Positions 1 through 10,366 of a stretch of 64,000 nt of DNA are shown here, piece after piece. This DNA is from Gnetum montanum. Lineage: Eukaryota > Streptophyta > Gnetopsida > Gnetales > Gnetaceae. The stretch lies in the NCBI GenBank assembly GCA_015680685.1, contig MNCI01003660.1:1399234-1463233 (forward strand), in the 5' to 3' direction. A program made the translations under genes and the position numbers. The notes under the pieces were generated by a model. It made no database searches. It worked only from the letters and a program-made list of their open reading frames with translations, and was not told where the DNA came from. How positions within the stretch are numbered: the stretch's first letter is position 1; every line of letters starts with the position of its first letter.

Positions 1-463
1 ACTAGCCGTACACATCCGTAGATGCTCGTAATCAAGTCGTACTTGTCCCATGTTCTAGGAGGAAAGGGTGAGAGAATCTAATCGTGATGAATAGCTGATT
101 CCTTGGCTAGCCGTACACGTTTGTCAACGCTCGTAACCAAGTCGTACTCATGCTGCGTTACTAGGAAAGTAATAAATAACATTNATAGCTGATTCCTTGG
201 CTAGCCGTACACGTTTGTCAACACTCGTAACCAAGTCGTACTCATGCNACACAACTTGCGTTCAGGTACAAAGCTGCTCGAATAAAGAACCGTTCACTTG
301 GAGGACTCCTATTGCGGGCACATGGAAAATATTCTATCTCTGGGGTGATCAATCTGCCAGAGCTTCACTACTTTACACCTACTACTACAAATGATGGGAG
401 CGCCGCCTCTTATTTATAGATTTGACGACGGACCGCGATATCGCGTNACAAATGATGGGAGTG

Positions 464-482
464 CCGCCTCTTATTTATAGAT
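464..482 (-). promoter_or_regulatory. TATA box region in U3 of element A 3' LTR
   Basis: CTTATTTATAG, which reads CTATAAATAAG on the minus strand, lies just left of the palindromic U3 array. The same TATA string occurs at the matching place in most LTRs of this window. A second copy at 403-421 is the assembly duplicate. Confidence 0.55.
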
Positions 483-490
483 TTGACGAC

Positions 491-573
491 GGACCGCGAT
501 ATCGCGTACGCGATATCACAGGGAACGATGTGATATCGCGTATGCGATATCGTAGGGGATGCGATATCACGGC
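491..573. repeat. U3 palindrome array (GATATCGCG type), element A 3' LTR
   Basis: About five GATATC cores, most flanked by CG dinucleotides, form overlapping palindromes such as CGATATCGCGTACGCGATATC (read here in pieces under 20 bases). The block is CpG-rich in an otherwise AT-rich element and sits directly upstream of the TATA box in element orientation. Confidence 0.7.
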
Positions 574-597
574 TTGTGCAATTCGTGTCTCATCACC

Positions 598-1245
598 CTT
601 CGTGGGGAAGAGGTGATACATTACAATTTTGAAATAGACCCTCTCTTCCATCGTCAACTCACCAAATGTTTTATCTCTGCTATATGCCCTTTCCAACCAA
701 TCTCGTCACACATTGGGGTCTGAACAAGTGGATAACTGAGCAACCTTGGGCCTTGTATTTGGAATGTTTAATACTTCAGAAATGGCCTACATGGAGAAAT
801 TGACTGTCACACCACAAATATTAATGGTGGTGCCTTGCTCTCTGTTGTGCCAGAATTGGTATGTCTCCCCTAGGTACTAGGCACTGCTTTCAGAGAGGGT
901 AGGCCATAAGGGAGATCCTTTGAGGTGATCCCTAATAACCTCAGGAGCAAACTCTGCAAAAGATTCAAAGTTTAATTCCACAATCACTGCAGCGAATGTG
1001 GACCTTTTGTGGATAGCCTGAACACAATCCTGGGGCAATGTGAGATGTTGTCCCTGTTCAGGCATTGTAGCAGCTCCTCCTTCTGCCTGCCTAAACTGTA
1101 TAGTAGGAGGATCTTCTTGATGAATGCTAAACGATTTTTCCTCTTATTCTACGTGTTGTTAGGTAGGGACTTGTTCTTCACCTCTCCTAGGTCGTTTGCT
1201 TCCACCTCAAGTGGGACCTTCCTTTTGTCCACATTTCGGGGCCAT
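598..1245 (-). pseudogene. ORF2 of element A, N-terminal part (putative plant transposon protein-like)
   Basis: Minus-strand reading begins MAPKCGQKEG at 1245, the same MAPK start seen in elements C (27538) and F (38904). It holds the block QHLTLPQDCVQAIHKRS then FAEFAPEVI and GSPLWPTLS (877-1065), which aligns with element F at about 38.5-38.75 kb. It ends with EERVYFKIVMYHLFP near 620-690, equivalent to EKIYFKTTC...HLFP in F. Several stops and frame changes make it non-functional. The copy stops where the LTR begins, so the C-terminal two thirds present in F are missing. The middle resembles the plant family called 'putative plant transposon protein' (Transposase_32-type), an assignment from memory of the family pattern. 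The molecular function is unknown. Confidence 0.5.
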
Positions 1246-1724
1246 CTGCCATCACACGGGGTCAAGCGTTAGTAAGGTTGCTTCTGAGGTTAAGTTATAC
1301 CTTATTGCTTACCTTAATTAATTAACTTATTTTATCTCCGTGTGATGTTTCCCGAAAGATTATAATAGTGGGTCCTTTTTACTTAGGTGGTTTTCGATTT
1401 TAGTTTTCCTGATGTACTTAAGGGGATGAAATTGTTTTCGACACATTTTATTCTTAATTTTACAACTAATTATCCTTGATAATGTTCTTTGGACGATGAA
1501 AAATTCCAAAAAAGTTATGCGCTATTCAGCATGTGTCCCTCCCCCACAACTAAGTTGAACACTTCGAGTTCAAGAAAGTTCAGACGAAAGGAAAATTGAA
1601 GTACCGGTGAGTGAGATATAGGTAGGAAAGCAAGGGTGTCACACTTGCAAGTTGTAGAGAAAAATTTAAAAAACTCCCTCGTGTGATTTGTGAAAAATGA
1701 AGCTAAGTGTTGCTGGTGGGGGGG

Positions 1725-1797
1725 GTTCACCTATATATAGGTTAGAGGGGACATGATATCGCGTACGCAATATCACGTTGGGTGCGATATCATGGCC
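1725..1797 (-). promoter_or_regulatory. Internal U3-like module: TATA plus GATATCGCG palindromes upstream of ORF2
   Basis: CCTATATATAGG (1728-1739) is followed on the plus strand by GATATCGCGTACGC and GTGCGATATCATGG (1752-1794). In element orientation the palindromes lie upstream of the TATA, exactly as in the LTR U3, and would direct transcription leftward toward ORF2, whose start is about 480 bases away. The flanks do not match this family's LTR, so it is not simply a solo LTR of the same family. The promoter role is inferred. Confidence 0.45.
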
Positions 1798-2111
1798 CTA
1801 TTGATATTGGACACAATGAAAGAGAATGAATTTTTAAAGGAATTTTTGGAATTAAAGATGGGAATTGAGGACATGGGCTATTGTTAAGAGGTTTTAGGGT
1901 AATTTAATTAGTTTGAAAAGCACAAATAATTGTGATGGTGTGGAATTTATCAATAAGGACCTTAGATGGTAGCGAAAAAGGCTATGTGATGGTTCATAGG
2001 AATGTTGAATCGGAGGGATAGTAATAAGGGAAATAAAATTGTTGGAAATATGCTAAGGGTAATAAATGGTTTGTGGAAGATGGATCATGAGTGCAAATTA
2101 CAAAAATTATG

Positions 2112-2158
2112 CAAGTGGATCCTTCCCAAAGCAGGTTCCAACCTTTAATGCCCTTGCA
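2112..2158 (-). promoter_or_regulatory. Conserved 3' non-coding box, element A copy
   Basis: Minus strand reads GGGCATTAAAGG, then AACCTGCTTTGGGAAGGATC. The same box is present in elements B, C, D and E although their coding content differs. Function unknown; a cis-acting RNA or DNA signal is one possibility. Confidence 0.5.
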
Positions 2159-3182
2159 TAACCACACTTAAAAGTGTTCATGGGCACTCGAAGGGTTAAA
2201 TGTAATCCACACTAATTCCACAAAACACACACATGTAAATATCACCGAAATAAGGTAAGAATTCTATGTTACACATGACATGAGCTACAAGTACACAAGC
2301 AATGAGATGAGAAGAACTATAGAAGGGATCGTAGAGATTGGGACATGAGGTAACTAACCTAGGGCACAGTGAATCCTGCGTGTAAAGCATGATTAATGTA
2401 TCATTAACCCGTCATTCCAAGATCAATACCAAGTCCATTCCTCTTATCAGTGACATTGCATTGTTTCATCCCATGATGAACAACTATGAGAGTACCATAA
2501 CAACAAGGCATACGATCACTTGGCATTTTGTTCAAGGGAGGAGTGATTTTTGTTTTGTGGCACTTTCTTTATGTTTGTTGTTTTTTTTTTTCTCTCCTTT
2601 TTTTTATTGCTAGATCTAGAGAAGACACCAACCTTTGAGCATGGGTGCATGTCTTTCTAGTGGGACCCCCTAGAATAGCATTGGATTTTTGAGTGCCCTT
2701 TTGATTACTCTTACTCCCATTTTTTGTTAGATCTACAAGGATCTTAGTATGACCATGTTGCATGATAACTCCCACAAATGTCACCAAAGAGAATCTACAA
2801 GTCCCCTTCATGTCACACCCTAATCATTCCCCCTTGGTCCATCCTTCTTCATTCTGGGTATAATGAACACAAAATTAATTTTAAGTTTTAAGAATGTCAA
2901 GAATATCACTATACCCTCAAATAGAACCTCTTATTTGGAGAATGGATGCGTGGGTGTAATGGGCTCACTGTCCACATAATTGGTCACTTGATACTTGATA
3001 ACATAGAACACACCTCAACCAATGAGCCACATGAGTGTTTTATTCCTAGACGAGATTACTTATAAAAACGTAAAAAGATAAAAAGACAAAACGATAAAAC
3101 AAGAAATTGAAAAATGAAAAACTGGAAAACAAAAAGTTGTAAAATTGAAGAAAAATAAAAAAGTGGTTATTAATCTTGCTTG

Positions 3183-5155
3183 TTATTGTAATGGGGGGTA
3201 TCCCCCATAACTAAGCATTTGAGCATGGAAAGGATTAATAAATGGAAGATGAGGATCCTTGCATGTTGGAAACATTGGAACTTGGTCATACCTATCCCAT
3301 TGGGGTTCACACACTTGATTATAGTAAGCATAGTGGGGCAATTTATAAGATGTAGTTTTTAGATAACGAGTTGACCCACTATGATAATTAAGACCATAAG
3401 ATGTTATGCAAGGATCGGGGTGTTACCCTCCATGCCTATGTTCATTGGGCTGTATGGTTGTTGGAGTGTTAATTGGTGGCCCTAATGAAGTAACATGAGG
3501 CATTGGGTTCAAAGATAAGGATGCACCACAGTGTTGGACTTGTGCCGAGTTGGAGGATGCAGTGGCCTTGGAATTGTATTGTTCCTAGGGTCATTTATAA
3601 AGAAGGGATGCCTTCGATGTTGCCAAGGTCTCTCACTGCTATTGGCAAGAGTAGCACAAGTAACGTTCAGGGTTTGTTGTTGTGGTGTAGATACCTTAGG
3701 AACATTTGGTGGTGATGTAGAAGGAGGGAAATGATGAGAATGTTGAAAATTAGGAGAAGTGTAAGGTGCATAAGGTAGTGGCTGTGTTGAGGACATGGGC
3801 TGATAGTATTGAGCAGAATGGTAATGCGGTGAGATAGAGTATGTTGACCCAGTTGGGGAAATAGGATGTTGAACTAGATAAGCGTTTGGGTTCGGATGAT
3901 ATGAAGGGTGTCTCCAGTTTAGGGGTGGCTTCCCACACGACTAGGATTGTTGCCACTATGATCGAACATAATATCTCTATAGAAACTTTGGGTGTAATGT
4001 GTTTCCCCAATGCTCATATTAATGTAACAAGATTGGGCATTGGCCCTTCGGGTGATCGTACAGGCAAATGTTACATGTATACGTATGATTGGAAGTTGAG
4101 CTCTTATTTTCCTTATCCCTTCTTTTTGATTATCTGTTGATACTTTGTCCTAATTCTTGGGTTTTCAAAACTCTATCTCCAATGATATCAATAAATTCTC
4201 CACACTTTTTATGTGTCCATTCCAACATCTTATTAATCTTTGCCTCGACTTCCTCTAGTGATTATTGTATTGGAAAGGATGATTCTTTCTCCTTGTGATA
4301 GGTTGATTTCTCCTTTTTATGATTATGGGCCTTTTTTAAGATGATATTTTGGTCCCATTTATGTTTTTCAACACTCTCCCATCTAGCCATTTCTCCTTCT
4401 TCTTTTGCTACCTGCTTAATAAGCTCTTGGATTTGATGGGTTCATAGTTTGTATAGTTTACCTTGGGCATACATCCCTAGGGTTTCTCTTGTTGCATCAC
4501 GAAGCCCATCAATGATATGATACATTAGCCTTTCCTTGGAAAACCCATGGCCTAGACAGTTGTTCAACAGTGCATAATATCTTGGATTTGTTTCATGTTG
4601 TGCTTGTTTCCACTCTTGGATTTGTTTCCTCAAGGCTGACACTCTTGCATAGGTTTGATATCTTTCGTTAAAGAGTTCTACCATTGTTGGCCAATGTCGT
4701 ATTGAATTTGGTTTTAACGATCTATACCATACTTTTGCTTGGCCAACAAGTTTCATAGGGAAGAGCTTGAGTTTTTTCCAATCATTATCAATGTTGTTCC
4801 ATGTGCAGGCATCGTAGAAGGCTTGTAAATGTTAATGTGGATCTAAGTCATAGCCTCCTGAAAAATTAGGGAAGTTGTTTAAATCAAGCCTAGGTAGACG
4901 ACTCTCTTCATGATGCCTACATGAGATTCAAACAGCCTCTTGTATTTGCGTTAGGCTTGTAGTGGCCAGTGGGGGTTCATTATCATCAGGTAAGTTAGGA
5001 TTTCGTGTGTTGGGATGACATTGCTTTCGTTTATGTTTATAAGAAACCCCCACCTCGGGTTGCCTGCTCCAATCTTCATTGTCATATAATTTGTTGGTTC
5101 TCCAATGAACTTCCTCACTAGATGTGGCATTATTATAGTCTTGTAGGAGAGCCAT
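3183..5155 (-). pseudogene. gag: gag of element A (Retrotrans_gag domain, Pro-rich tail)
   Basis: Gag builds the virus-like particle. Reading starts MALLQDYNNATSSEEVHWRT at 5155. A gag core follows (about 4440-4860) with VWYRSLKP, HWPTMVELFNERYQTY and DGLRDATRETLGMYAQGKL, typical of plant Ty3/gypsy gag. A zinc knuckle CNICLYDHPKGQCP lies at 4037-4075 (spacing CX2CX3HX4C). The tail is Pro/Gln/His-rich (3509-3796) and ends SYGGYPPLQ then stop at 3183, an ending shared with element C (SYGGYPPF). The full span is about 657 codons, with scattered stops and frameshifts. No protease follows, unlike elements B, D, E and G, where gag runs into a retropepsin-like domain. Confidence 0.75.
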
Positions 5156-5277
5156 GGTGGTGAAGTTGTGTGTGAATTTATGTGTGACTTCTTATAATTA
5201 TTTCTTTCTAAAAGATATATTGTTAATTTCTATATAGCGACCTTGTATGATATAACTAATCTAGATAACTAGCACTG

Positions 5278-5296
5278 TCCCCAACAATGGTGCCAA
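5278..5296 (-). other. Primer-binding site of element A
   Basis: Directly inside the 5' LTR the minus strand reads TTGGCACCATTGTTGGGG. It resembles the sequence complementary to the 3' end of plant tRNA-Asp (TGGCGCCGTTGCCGGGG) with C-to-T and G-to-A changes. Element D keeps a closer version. Confidence 0.65.
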
Positions 5297-6086
5297 TGAT
5301 GAGTGGCGAGGTACCCCTACACTCAACCATACGAATATGAGCGTTACACGTGCGATCCAGTCAAACTCCATAGATGGACTAGTTGTGGCATCTAGACAGT
5401 TAGCCTTAGGTTGCAGTTCATTGTCTTCCCACCTAGACTAGTGTTAACTTTGTCACGTATGGTTTAGTCCAAAGTGAGGTGTATGATGTGTTCTATGCTA
5501 ATTCTACTCCTGAAGACAATGGAGATGATATTAACTAAGATAAGAGAGAGAGGGTGAGAGAGAATCTAAGCTAGCCTAAGTGCAATGAGCATTAATTCCT
5601 TGATCATCCATACACATCTTGGACTTTGTGCATGACTACCATTGGAATTACCAAGCGCAGATCCTAGGTACACTACTAGGTTACCAAGTAGTCACACTTA
5701 AATGCTCGTAATCAAGTCATACTCATTCCACGTTTAATAGGAGTTTAGGATAAGTATGTATTAACTAAGAAAGTAGTAAATAACAATTAATTAAATGATT
5801 AAGCTAAGTGAGTGCTGTAATGATGAAGTAATCGTGATCTTTATTTCCAGTCATGTGCGTGTCCAAGTACATCACACTCGAATAAAGGTGCCATACAATT
5901 ATAGTCACCACATTGCTGGCATACACTGAGAGGAAAGGGGTTGAGAGGAAAAATGAAAACTAAAATCAAAACTAACTCTAACTAACTCTCCCTCTCTCAA
6001 AACTGTCTATTTCTTATTTATAGATGAGGAGATAGGCTACGATATCGCGTACGTGATATCGCGGTTGACTAAATGGCAACTCATCA
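5297..6086 (-). repeat. 5' LTR of element A
   Basis: 790 bp, TGATGAGTGG...ACTCATCA in plus coordinates, with inverted TGATGA/TCATCA ends. TATA at 6013-6023 (minus), GATATCGCG palindromes at 6038-6064. The start matches the LTR ends of elements C, D and G (TGATGAGTGGCGAGGTACCC-type). Confidence 0.85.
6013..6064 (-). promoter_or_regulatory. TATA box and U3 palindromes, element A 5' LTR
   Basis: CTTATTTATAG at 6013-6023 reads CTATAAATAAG on the minus strand. Upstream in element orientation are two GATATC cores (6041-6060) joined by CGCGTACGT. This would be the promoter of the gag transcript. Confidence 0.6.
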
Positions 6087-6097
6087 ACAACCTAGGT

Positions 6098-7990
6098 GCT
6101 AACACCAACGAACACAAAGAGTTCAAAAAATGAACAAGGACAAATGACAAATGTGGGCATTCTGATCGCAATCACGATCAAGAGAGAGACCATTGAAGAG
6201 AAGGTAGTAGACACCATCATGATGGCAGTTCTCCTTCTTCTTTACCTCCATTGTCTCCTTCACCCTCTCCTTCCGTGTCCAGACATAGCCATGGAAAAAT
6301 AGATCGTGAGGATAAGGATAAACAAAGTGGAAGTCACAGATGAGACAACTAAGAAGGAGGATGAGGGCACTCTAGGGAATCACACCATAGAAGAAGGGAG
6401 AGTAGGGAATTGCATAGACACCATAGACGCTACGAATAGATGATCATGATGAACCCCTACTCGTCATTCAAAGCATGCTTGATATAACTAAGGTTGTAAG
6501 AGTTTAAACAAGGCACCAAAAAGATAGTAGGATCAAGAGGCTAGACATGAACAACATCCCACGATTTGAAGGGGGATATAACATTGATCCTCACAATCAC
6601 TTACAAGAATTTCATGATGCGTGTGCCTTGCAAAACATAGAAAATGAGTGGTAGAAGCTTAAGTTGTTCCCACAAATACTAATAAAAGATGTTGAAAGCT
6701 GGTACCACTCCTTAGAACCTGAATGCATTCGTAGGTGGAGTACGATGGTAGAACTGTTCAACGATAAGTATCAAATATACTTTTGGCTATCTAACCTATG
6801 AAAGAAAATCTAAGGATGAAAACAAGGAAGTCATGAACCCTTGGATGCTACCATGGGTCACTATTATGCACTCTTACATTGTTGTCCTAGCCATGGTTAT
6901 TCGCAGCGAGATCAACTATGCCATCTCGTAGATGGGCTTAGGCATGAAACAAGAAGGACCCTTGGGACTTATGCCCAAGGAAGGTTATCTGAGCTTAGGT
7001 TCCATCAAATTCACAAATTGCTGGAGTAAGTAGTTAAAGAAGAAGGTGAGCTACAAAAAAGAGAGTGTGTGAAAGAATACAACCGAGACCCTTCCCTCCG
7101 AAAGAAGGGAGTAAGATTTTGTGAGGATGAGGAAGAGTCACCACTTGAAGAAATCGTAAATAGGAAAACCTTACCTATTCAAAAGTTAGCACTAAAAGTA
7201 TCGAAAAAAGTAGACCAAATGTGGAAGTCCCTGGATAGTAAGTTTTAAACTATGCTCAAAGTAGTAGAGGAGTCTAGGGAGTGAGGTAGTGACCGTGACA
7301 AAAGGAAAAAGAGAGAAGTAGAAAATGCACATAACAAGGGTAAGGGTAAGTTGCTATTATTGAAGAGGTTGTGAACTTAGATATGGACGATGATAGTGGA
7401 TGTGAGATCTATCAATACAACCATCCTAAGGGATGTTTCCCTATAATCTCACATTTACAAGAGTCTGGGATGGATGCACTTAATCCATGATTAAACAAAT
7501 GACAAACATCCCGACGGTTACCTTATCCCCAAGGTAACCCAAGGCAGTTCCACCAACAGTTAACATATTATCCAAGTGGAACTCCACCACAACCAATCAA
7601 GCAACATCAATAGTGGCAGCACCCACAATCATGGGGAATGCCACCACCAAGACAACAATATCCTTACCGATAACTAGACCCATATGGATATTATGTGTAG
7701 CACCCAATCTCTCCACGTGACTCTGTTGGTCACATTACTCTCTAACATCACTACCAAGCCCGTGAATACTATAGGACTCTCTCTCCTAGGGGTGATATTC
7801 CATAGATATACCATCCTTCCAATCCAGTCACATCTCTCCCACCAATAGCTCCATTACCACCTACTCCAGCAATGCAAGGTGAACTCCCTACTCAGCCATA
7901 ACAACACAATGCCACAAGGGCTGTTAATCCTCAACCTGCTATTGGTTCTAATAACCATACGAAGAAAAGATCTTTCTTTAGAACCAACAG
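6098..7990 (+). pseudogene. gag: gag of element B, 5'-truncated
   Basis: Joins the element A boundary in sequence equivalent to about 19.23 kb of element D. The gag core (about 6550-7026) shows GGYNIDPHNHLQ, ESWYHSLEPECIRRWSTM, ELFNDKYQ and HLVDGLRHETRRTLGTYAQG, then a charged segment (EEGELQKRE, EEESPLEEIVNRKTL). The zinc knuckle at 7401-7439 reads CEIYQYNHPKGCF: the second and last Cys of CX2CX3HX4C are replaced by Tyr and Phe. A Pro/Gln/Tyr-rich linker follows (7500-7960). Multiple stops and frameshifts. Confidence 0.75.
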
Positions 7991-8015
7991 TCCAACCAAG
8001 CCTTTGCAACCCTAA

Positions 8016-8702
8016 GTGGATGAGTCTTTGGATGCCTCCATACCAACTAAAGCTTTGGAGCCCACTTCGAACTTAACACCACATTTAATGCATACGATCA
8101 TGTTAACACATGCTGTTACTGATTGGATGAAAGCTAGTCACCTTCCCAGGAAATTCTCTATTCCTGGAAGTCCCCTAATCTATCTACAAATCACCAAGAA
8201 TGAGCCATGAAAAGCTCTTTTGGATCTAGATTCCGATATCAACCTAATATCCCAAGAAATGTATAAGGCCTAGAACCTACCCTCATTGAAAAAGAGCAAT
8301 GTCTGCTTAGAGTTAGCTAACTAGTCCATCATTGTCCCCTTGGGATTAGTGGAGGATATTGTTACCACTATTTATGTGTGATCATATCCAACTAACTTCC
8401 TGGTGATCCAAGTGAATAACAGCAAGGGGGACTTCCCAATCATAATGGGAAGGGAATGGCTAAGCACTATCGATGTGCACCTAGGAATTCACAATCTTTC
8501 CTTAAAAATATCTAAGGAAAATAATTTTGAAAAGATTGAGAAGAAGAAGATTCCATTTATTGCATATAGTGACACAAGGTGCAATTACATGCAGAGATCA
8601 CGGGTTGTGCAAAGTTTAACATTTCCTGCATGCAATCAGTGTGCACAAATGATCAATATACAAAGGTGCTTTTATGCAGTAGCCACACAACAAGAAGACA
8701 CC
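8016..8702 (+). pseudogene. Retropepsin-like aspartic protease of element B
   Basis: Protease that would cleave the Gag-Pol polyprotein. Seen: the PLIYLQITKNEP lead-in, active-site region LLDLDSDINLIS at 8217-8252, and GLVEDIVTT, NFLVIQVNN, DFPIIMGREWLSTIDVHLGI (8400-8495), the C-terminal half of the fold. The catalytic DSG is altered to DLD (codons from 8223), whereas element D keeps DSG. Ends before the RT lead-in at about 8870. In-frame stops interrupt it. Confidence 0.7.
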
Positions 8703-8869
8703 TAGTGGCTAATAGCTGATCAAGAAAGTATCTCGCTTATATGCATGGAACTGATTGAGGGTTTGACTTGCGCTTATATAAATAGCATTGATGCATTAGT
8801 CCACCACCAACTTCCCAGTCCTAACTTAGAAAACATCAACTGGGAGAACTTGGAAATTCCCAAGAAATT

Positions 8870-9895
8870 TAAATAAGAGCCCCTAAAACTAAAATGATTT
8901 CCCATTGGTATGGAGTACATGTTCCTTAAAAAAATGAAAAACCGGTAATCATCAACGCAAGACTTGCTCCACAAAAAAAAAGAAAGTCTGCTCAAGGTAA
9001 TAAACAAGTGGTCAAAAGCCTTCACCTAGTCATACCCAGAATTAACTAGAATTAATCCTAGGATATGCCAACATGGGATTTACACTGACTCCTCCATGAA
9101 GCCTTGAAAAAAACCACAGAGGTGATTGAACCCAAAGTTGAAGCAAATAGTGAAAGAAGAAATCGAACAACTTCTAAAGGCTAGGTTTATATACCCCATT
9201 GTTGATAGAGAATGGGTTAGCCCCTTAGTAATTGTGCCTAAAATAGGAGGCAAATGGAGGATGTGTATAGATTTTAGGCTACTAAATATGACAACATTTA
9301 AGGATCACTTCCCATTGCCATTTGTTAACCAAGTCTTGGACATAATTGTAGGGCATCGCTATTATAGTTTTCTGGATGGGTATAGTGGATACAACCAAAT
9401 ACAAATAGCCCCAAAAGACCAAGCCAAAACTATGTTCATTAGTCTTTAGGGAACATTTGCATATAAAAAAATGTTGTTTGGCCTATGTAGTGCCCCTACC
9501 ACATTTCAACGCTTAGTTCTAAGCATATTCCAACAGCAGATAGGGAATGGTATGGAAGTCTTTATGGATGACTTCTCCACTTACAGAGCAAGTTTTGATC
9601 AAGCCTTGGATCGGTTAGAGCAAGTGTTGAAAAGATGTGTAGAGACTAATCTAAGGCTCAAATGGCAGAAAAGCCATTTAATGGTCCAAGAAGGTGTAGT
9701 ACTTGGGCATAAAATTTCACATGCAGGGATAGAGGTAGACCTTGAGAAAATCAAGATCATCTAAGGAATTTCTTGTCAACCAGAAATTCTCAAAGACATT
9801 CAATAATTCCTTAGACACATTGGCTACTATAGGAAATTTATAGAGAACTTTTTGAAGATTTCCAAACCATTGGTAGAGCTAACAAAAAAGGATGT
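8870..9895 (+). pseudogene. pol: Reverse transcriptase domain of element B
   Basis: RNA-dependent DNA polymerase. Motifs in order: MNPKLKQIVKEEIEQLL and IYPIVDREWVSPLVIVPK (9126-9240), GKWRMCIDFRLLN, DHFPLPFVNQVLD, YYSFLDGYSGYNQI (9350-9400), FGLCSAPTTFQRLV (9474-9515), catalytic FMDDFSTY (about 9560), GVVLGHKISHAGIEVD (9690-9735). An in-frame stop at 9447 falls where a Trp-Gly-Thr-Phe motif is expected (TGG to TAG). A further stop lies at 9762. Frame is otherwise unbroken into RNase H. Confidence 0.9.
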
Positions 9896-10366
9896 ACCCT
9901 TCGAGTAGACCAAGGAATGCAAACTCGCCTTCCAAAATTTGAAACAAAAGCTGGTAGAAACACCCATTCTACAAGCTCCTAACTGGTTCAAACCATTCCA
10001 TGTCATGATTGATGCATCCAACTATGCCTTAAGAGCCATACTTACATAGTTAGATGATCAAAAATGTTCTTATTATATCCACTATGCAAGTAGAAGTATA
10101 GCTAGTGCACAACTTAACTACACTACTACAGAAAAAGAATTAATGACTGTAGTGTTTGCACTAGAAAAATTTAGGCACTATGTATTGGGATACAAAGTAT
10201 TCATACACATAAATCATAGTGCAATTTGGTTCCTCATGAATAAGCCAATGGTAAGCCCTCGTATTATACGATGGCTGGTAATCCTACAAGAGTTTGATTT
10301 AACGATGATCAATCATAAAGGCACCGAGAATGTAGTTGTTGTTCATTTATCTTGGTTGCACTAGAA
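9896..10366 (+). pseudogene. pol: RNase H domain of element B
   Basis: Degrades the RNA strand during reverse transcription. Seen: FEWTK-like start with the Trp codon changed to stop (about 9905), FHVMIDASNYALRAILT (first catalytic Asp), YYIHYASRSI, LNYTTTEKELMTVVFALEKFRHYVLGYKVF (catalytic Glu region), then HINHSAIWFLMNKP where TDHSA would be expected, and EFDLTMINHKGTENVV. In-frame stops at the Trp site and at a Gln codon near 10050. Confidence 0.85.

Larger units (their letters stand above)
1..595 (-). repeat. 3' LTR of element A, partial and rearranged by assembly joins
   Basis: LTR sequence in minus orientation, ending ...TCATCA at 595. It matches the 5' LTR at 5297-6086 in the R/U5 part (CGTAATCAAGTCGTACT-like block), the TATA region (CTTATTTATAG) and the GATATCGCG palindromes. 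Single Ns at 184, 248 and 447 separate overlapping duplicates (91-153 against 185-247; 387-446 against 448-507), so the true sequence is shorter and partly out of order. The usual polypurine tract is not recognisable next to 595. Confidence 0.75.
1246..3182 (-). other. 3' non-coding region of element A between gag and ORF2
   Basis: No coding sequence is recognisable. It holds blocks shared with the post-pol region of elements B, D and E: a box around GCCTGCTTTGGGGAGGACCC (here 2112-2158) and GTGACTTCAAGGGGA-like sequence (2788-2815). It also holds a U3-like promoter module at about 1725-1797 that element C lacks. Confidence 0.6.
1..6086 (-). mobile_element. Element A: gag-only Ty3/gypsy LTR retrotransposon, non-autonomous
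   Basis: Read on the minus strand the order is 5' LTR (5297-6086), PBS, gag (5155 to 3183), 3' non-coding DNA, a second ORF (1245 to about 598), then a 3' LTR (595 down past the window edge). No protease, reverse transcriptase or integrase sequence lies between the LTRs. The element ends at 6086, and right next to it begins gag sequence of element B on the opposite strand, so A is most simply nested in B. The outer target-site duplication cannot be tested because the far end is outside the window. The 3' LTR region carries three single-N joins and duplicated ends. Confidence 0.8.

Noticed and set aside
491-573. CRISPR-like array
   Set aside because: Short palindromic units without uniform spacers, inside an LTR of a plant retrotransposon.
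197-616. Small plus-strand ORFs across the single-N joins
   Set aside because: They lie in LTR sequence and span assembly duplications.
3509-3734. Plus-strand ORFs over the Pro-rich gag tail of A
   Set aside because: Shadows of the minus-strand gag reading, which is homologous to element C.
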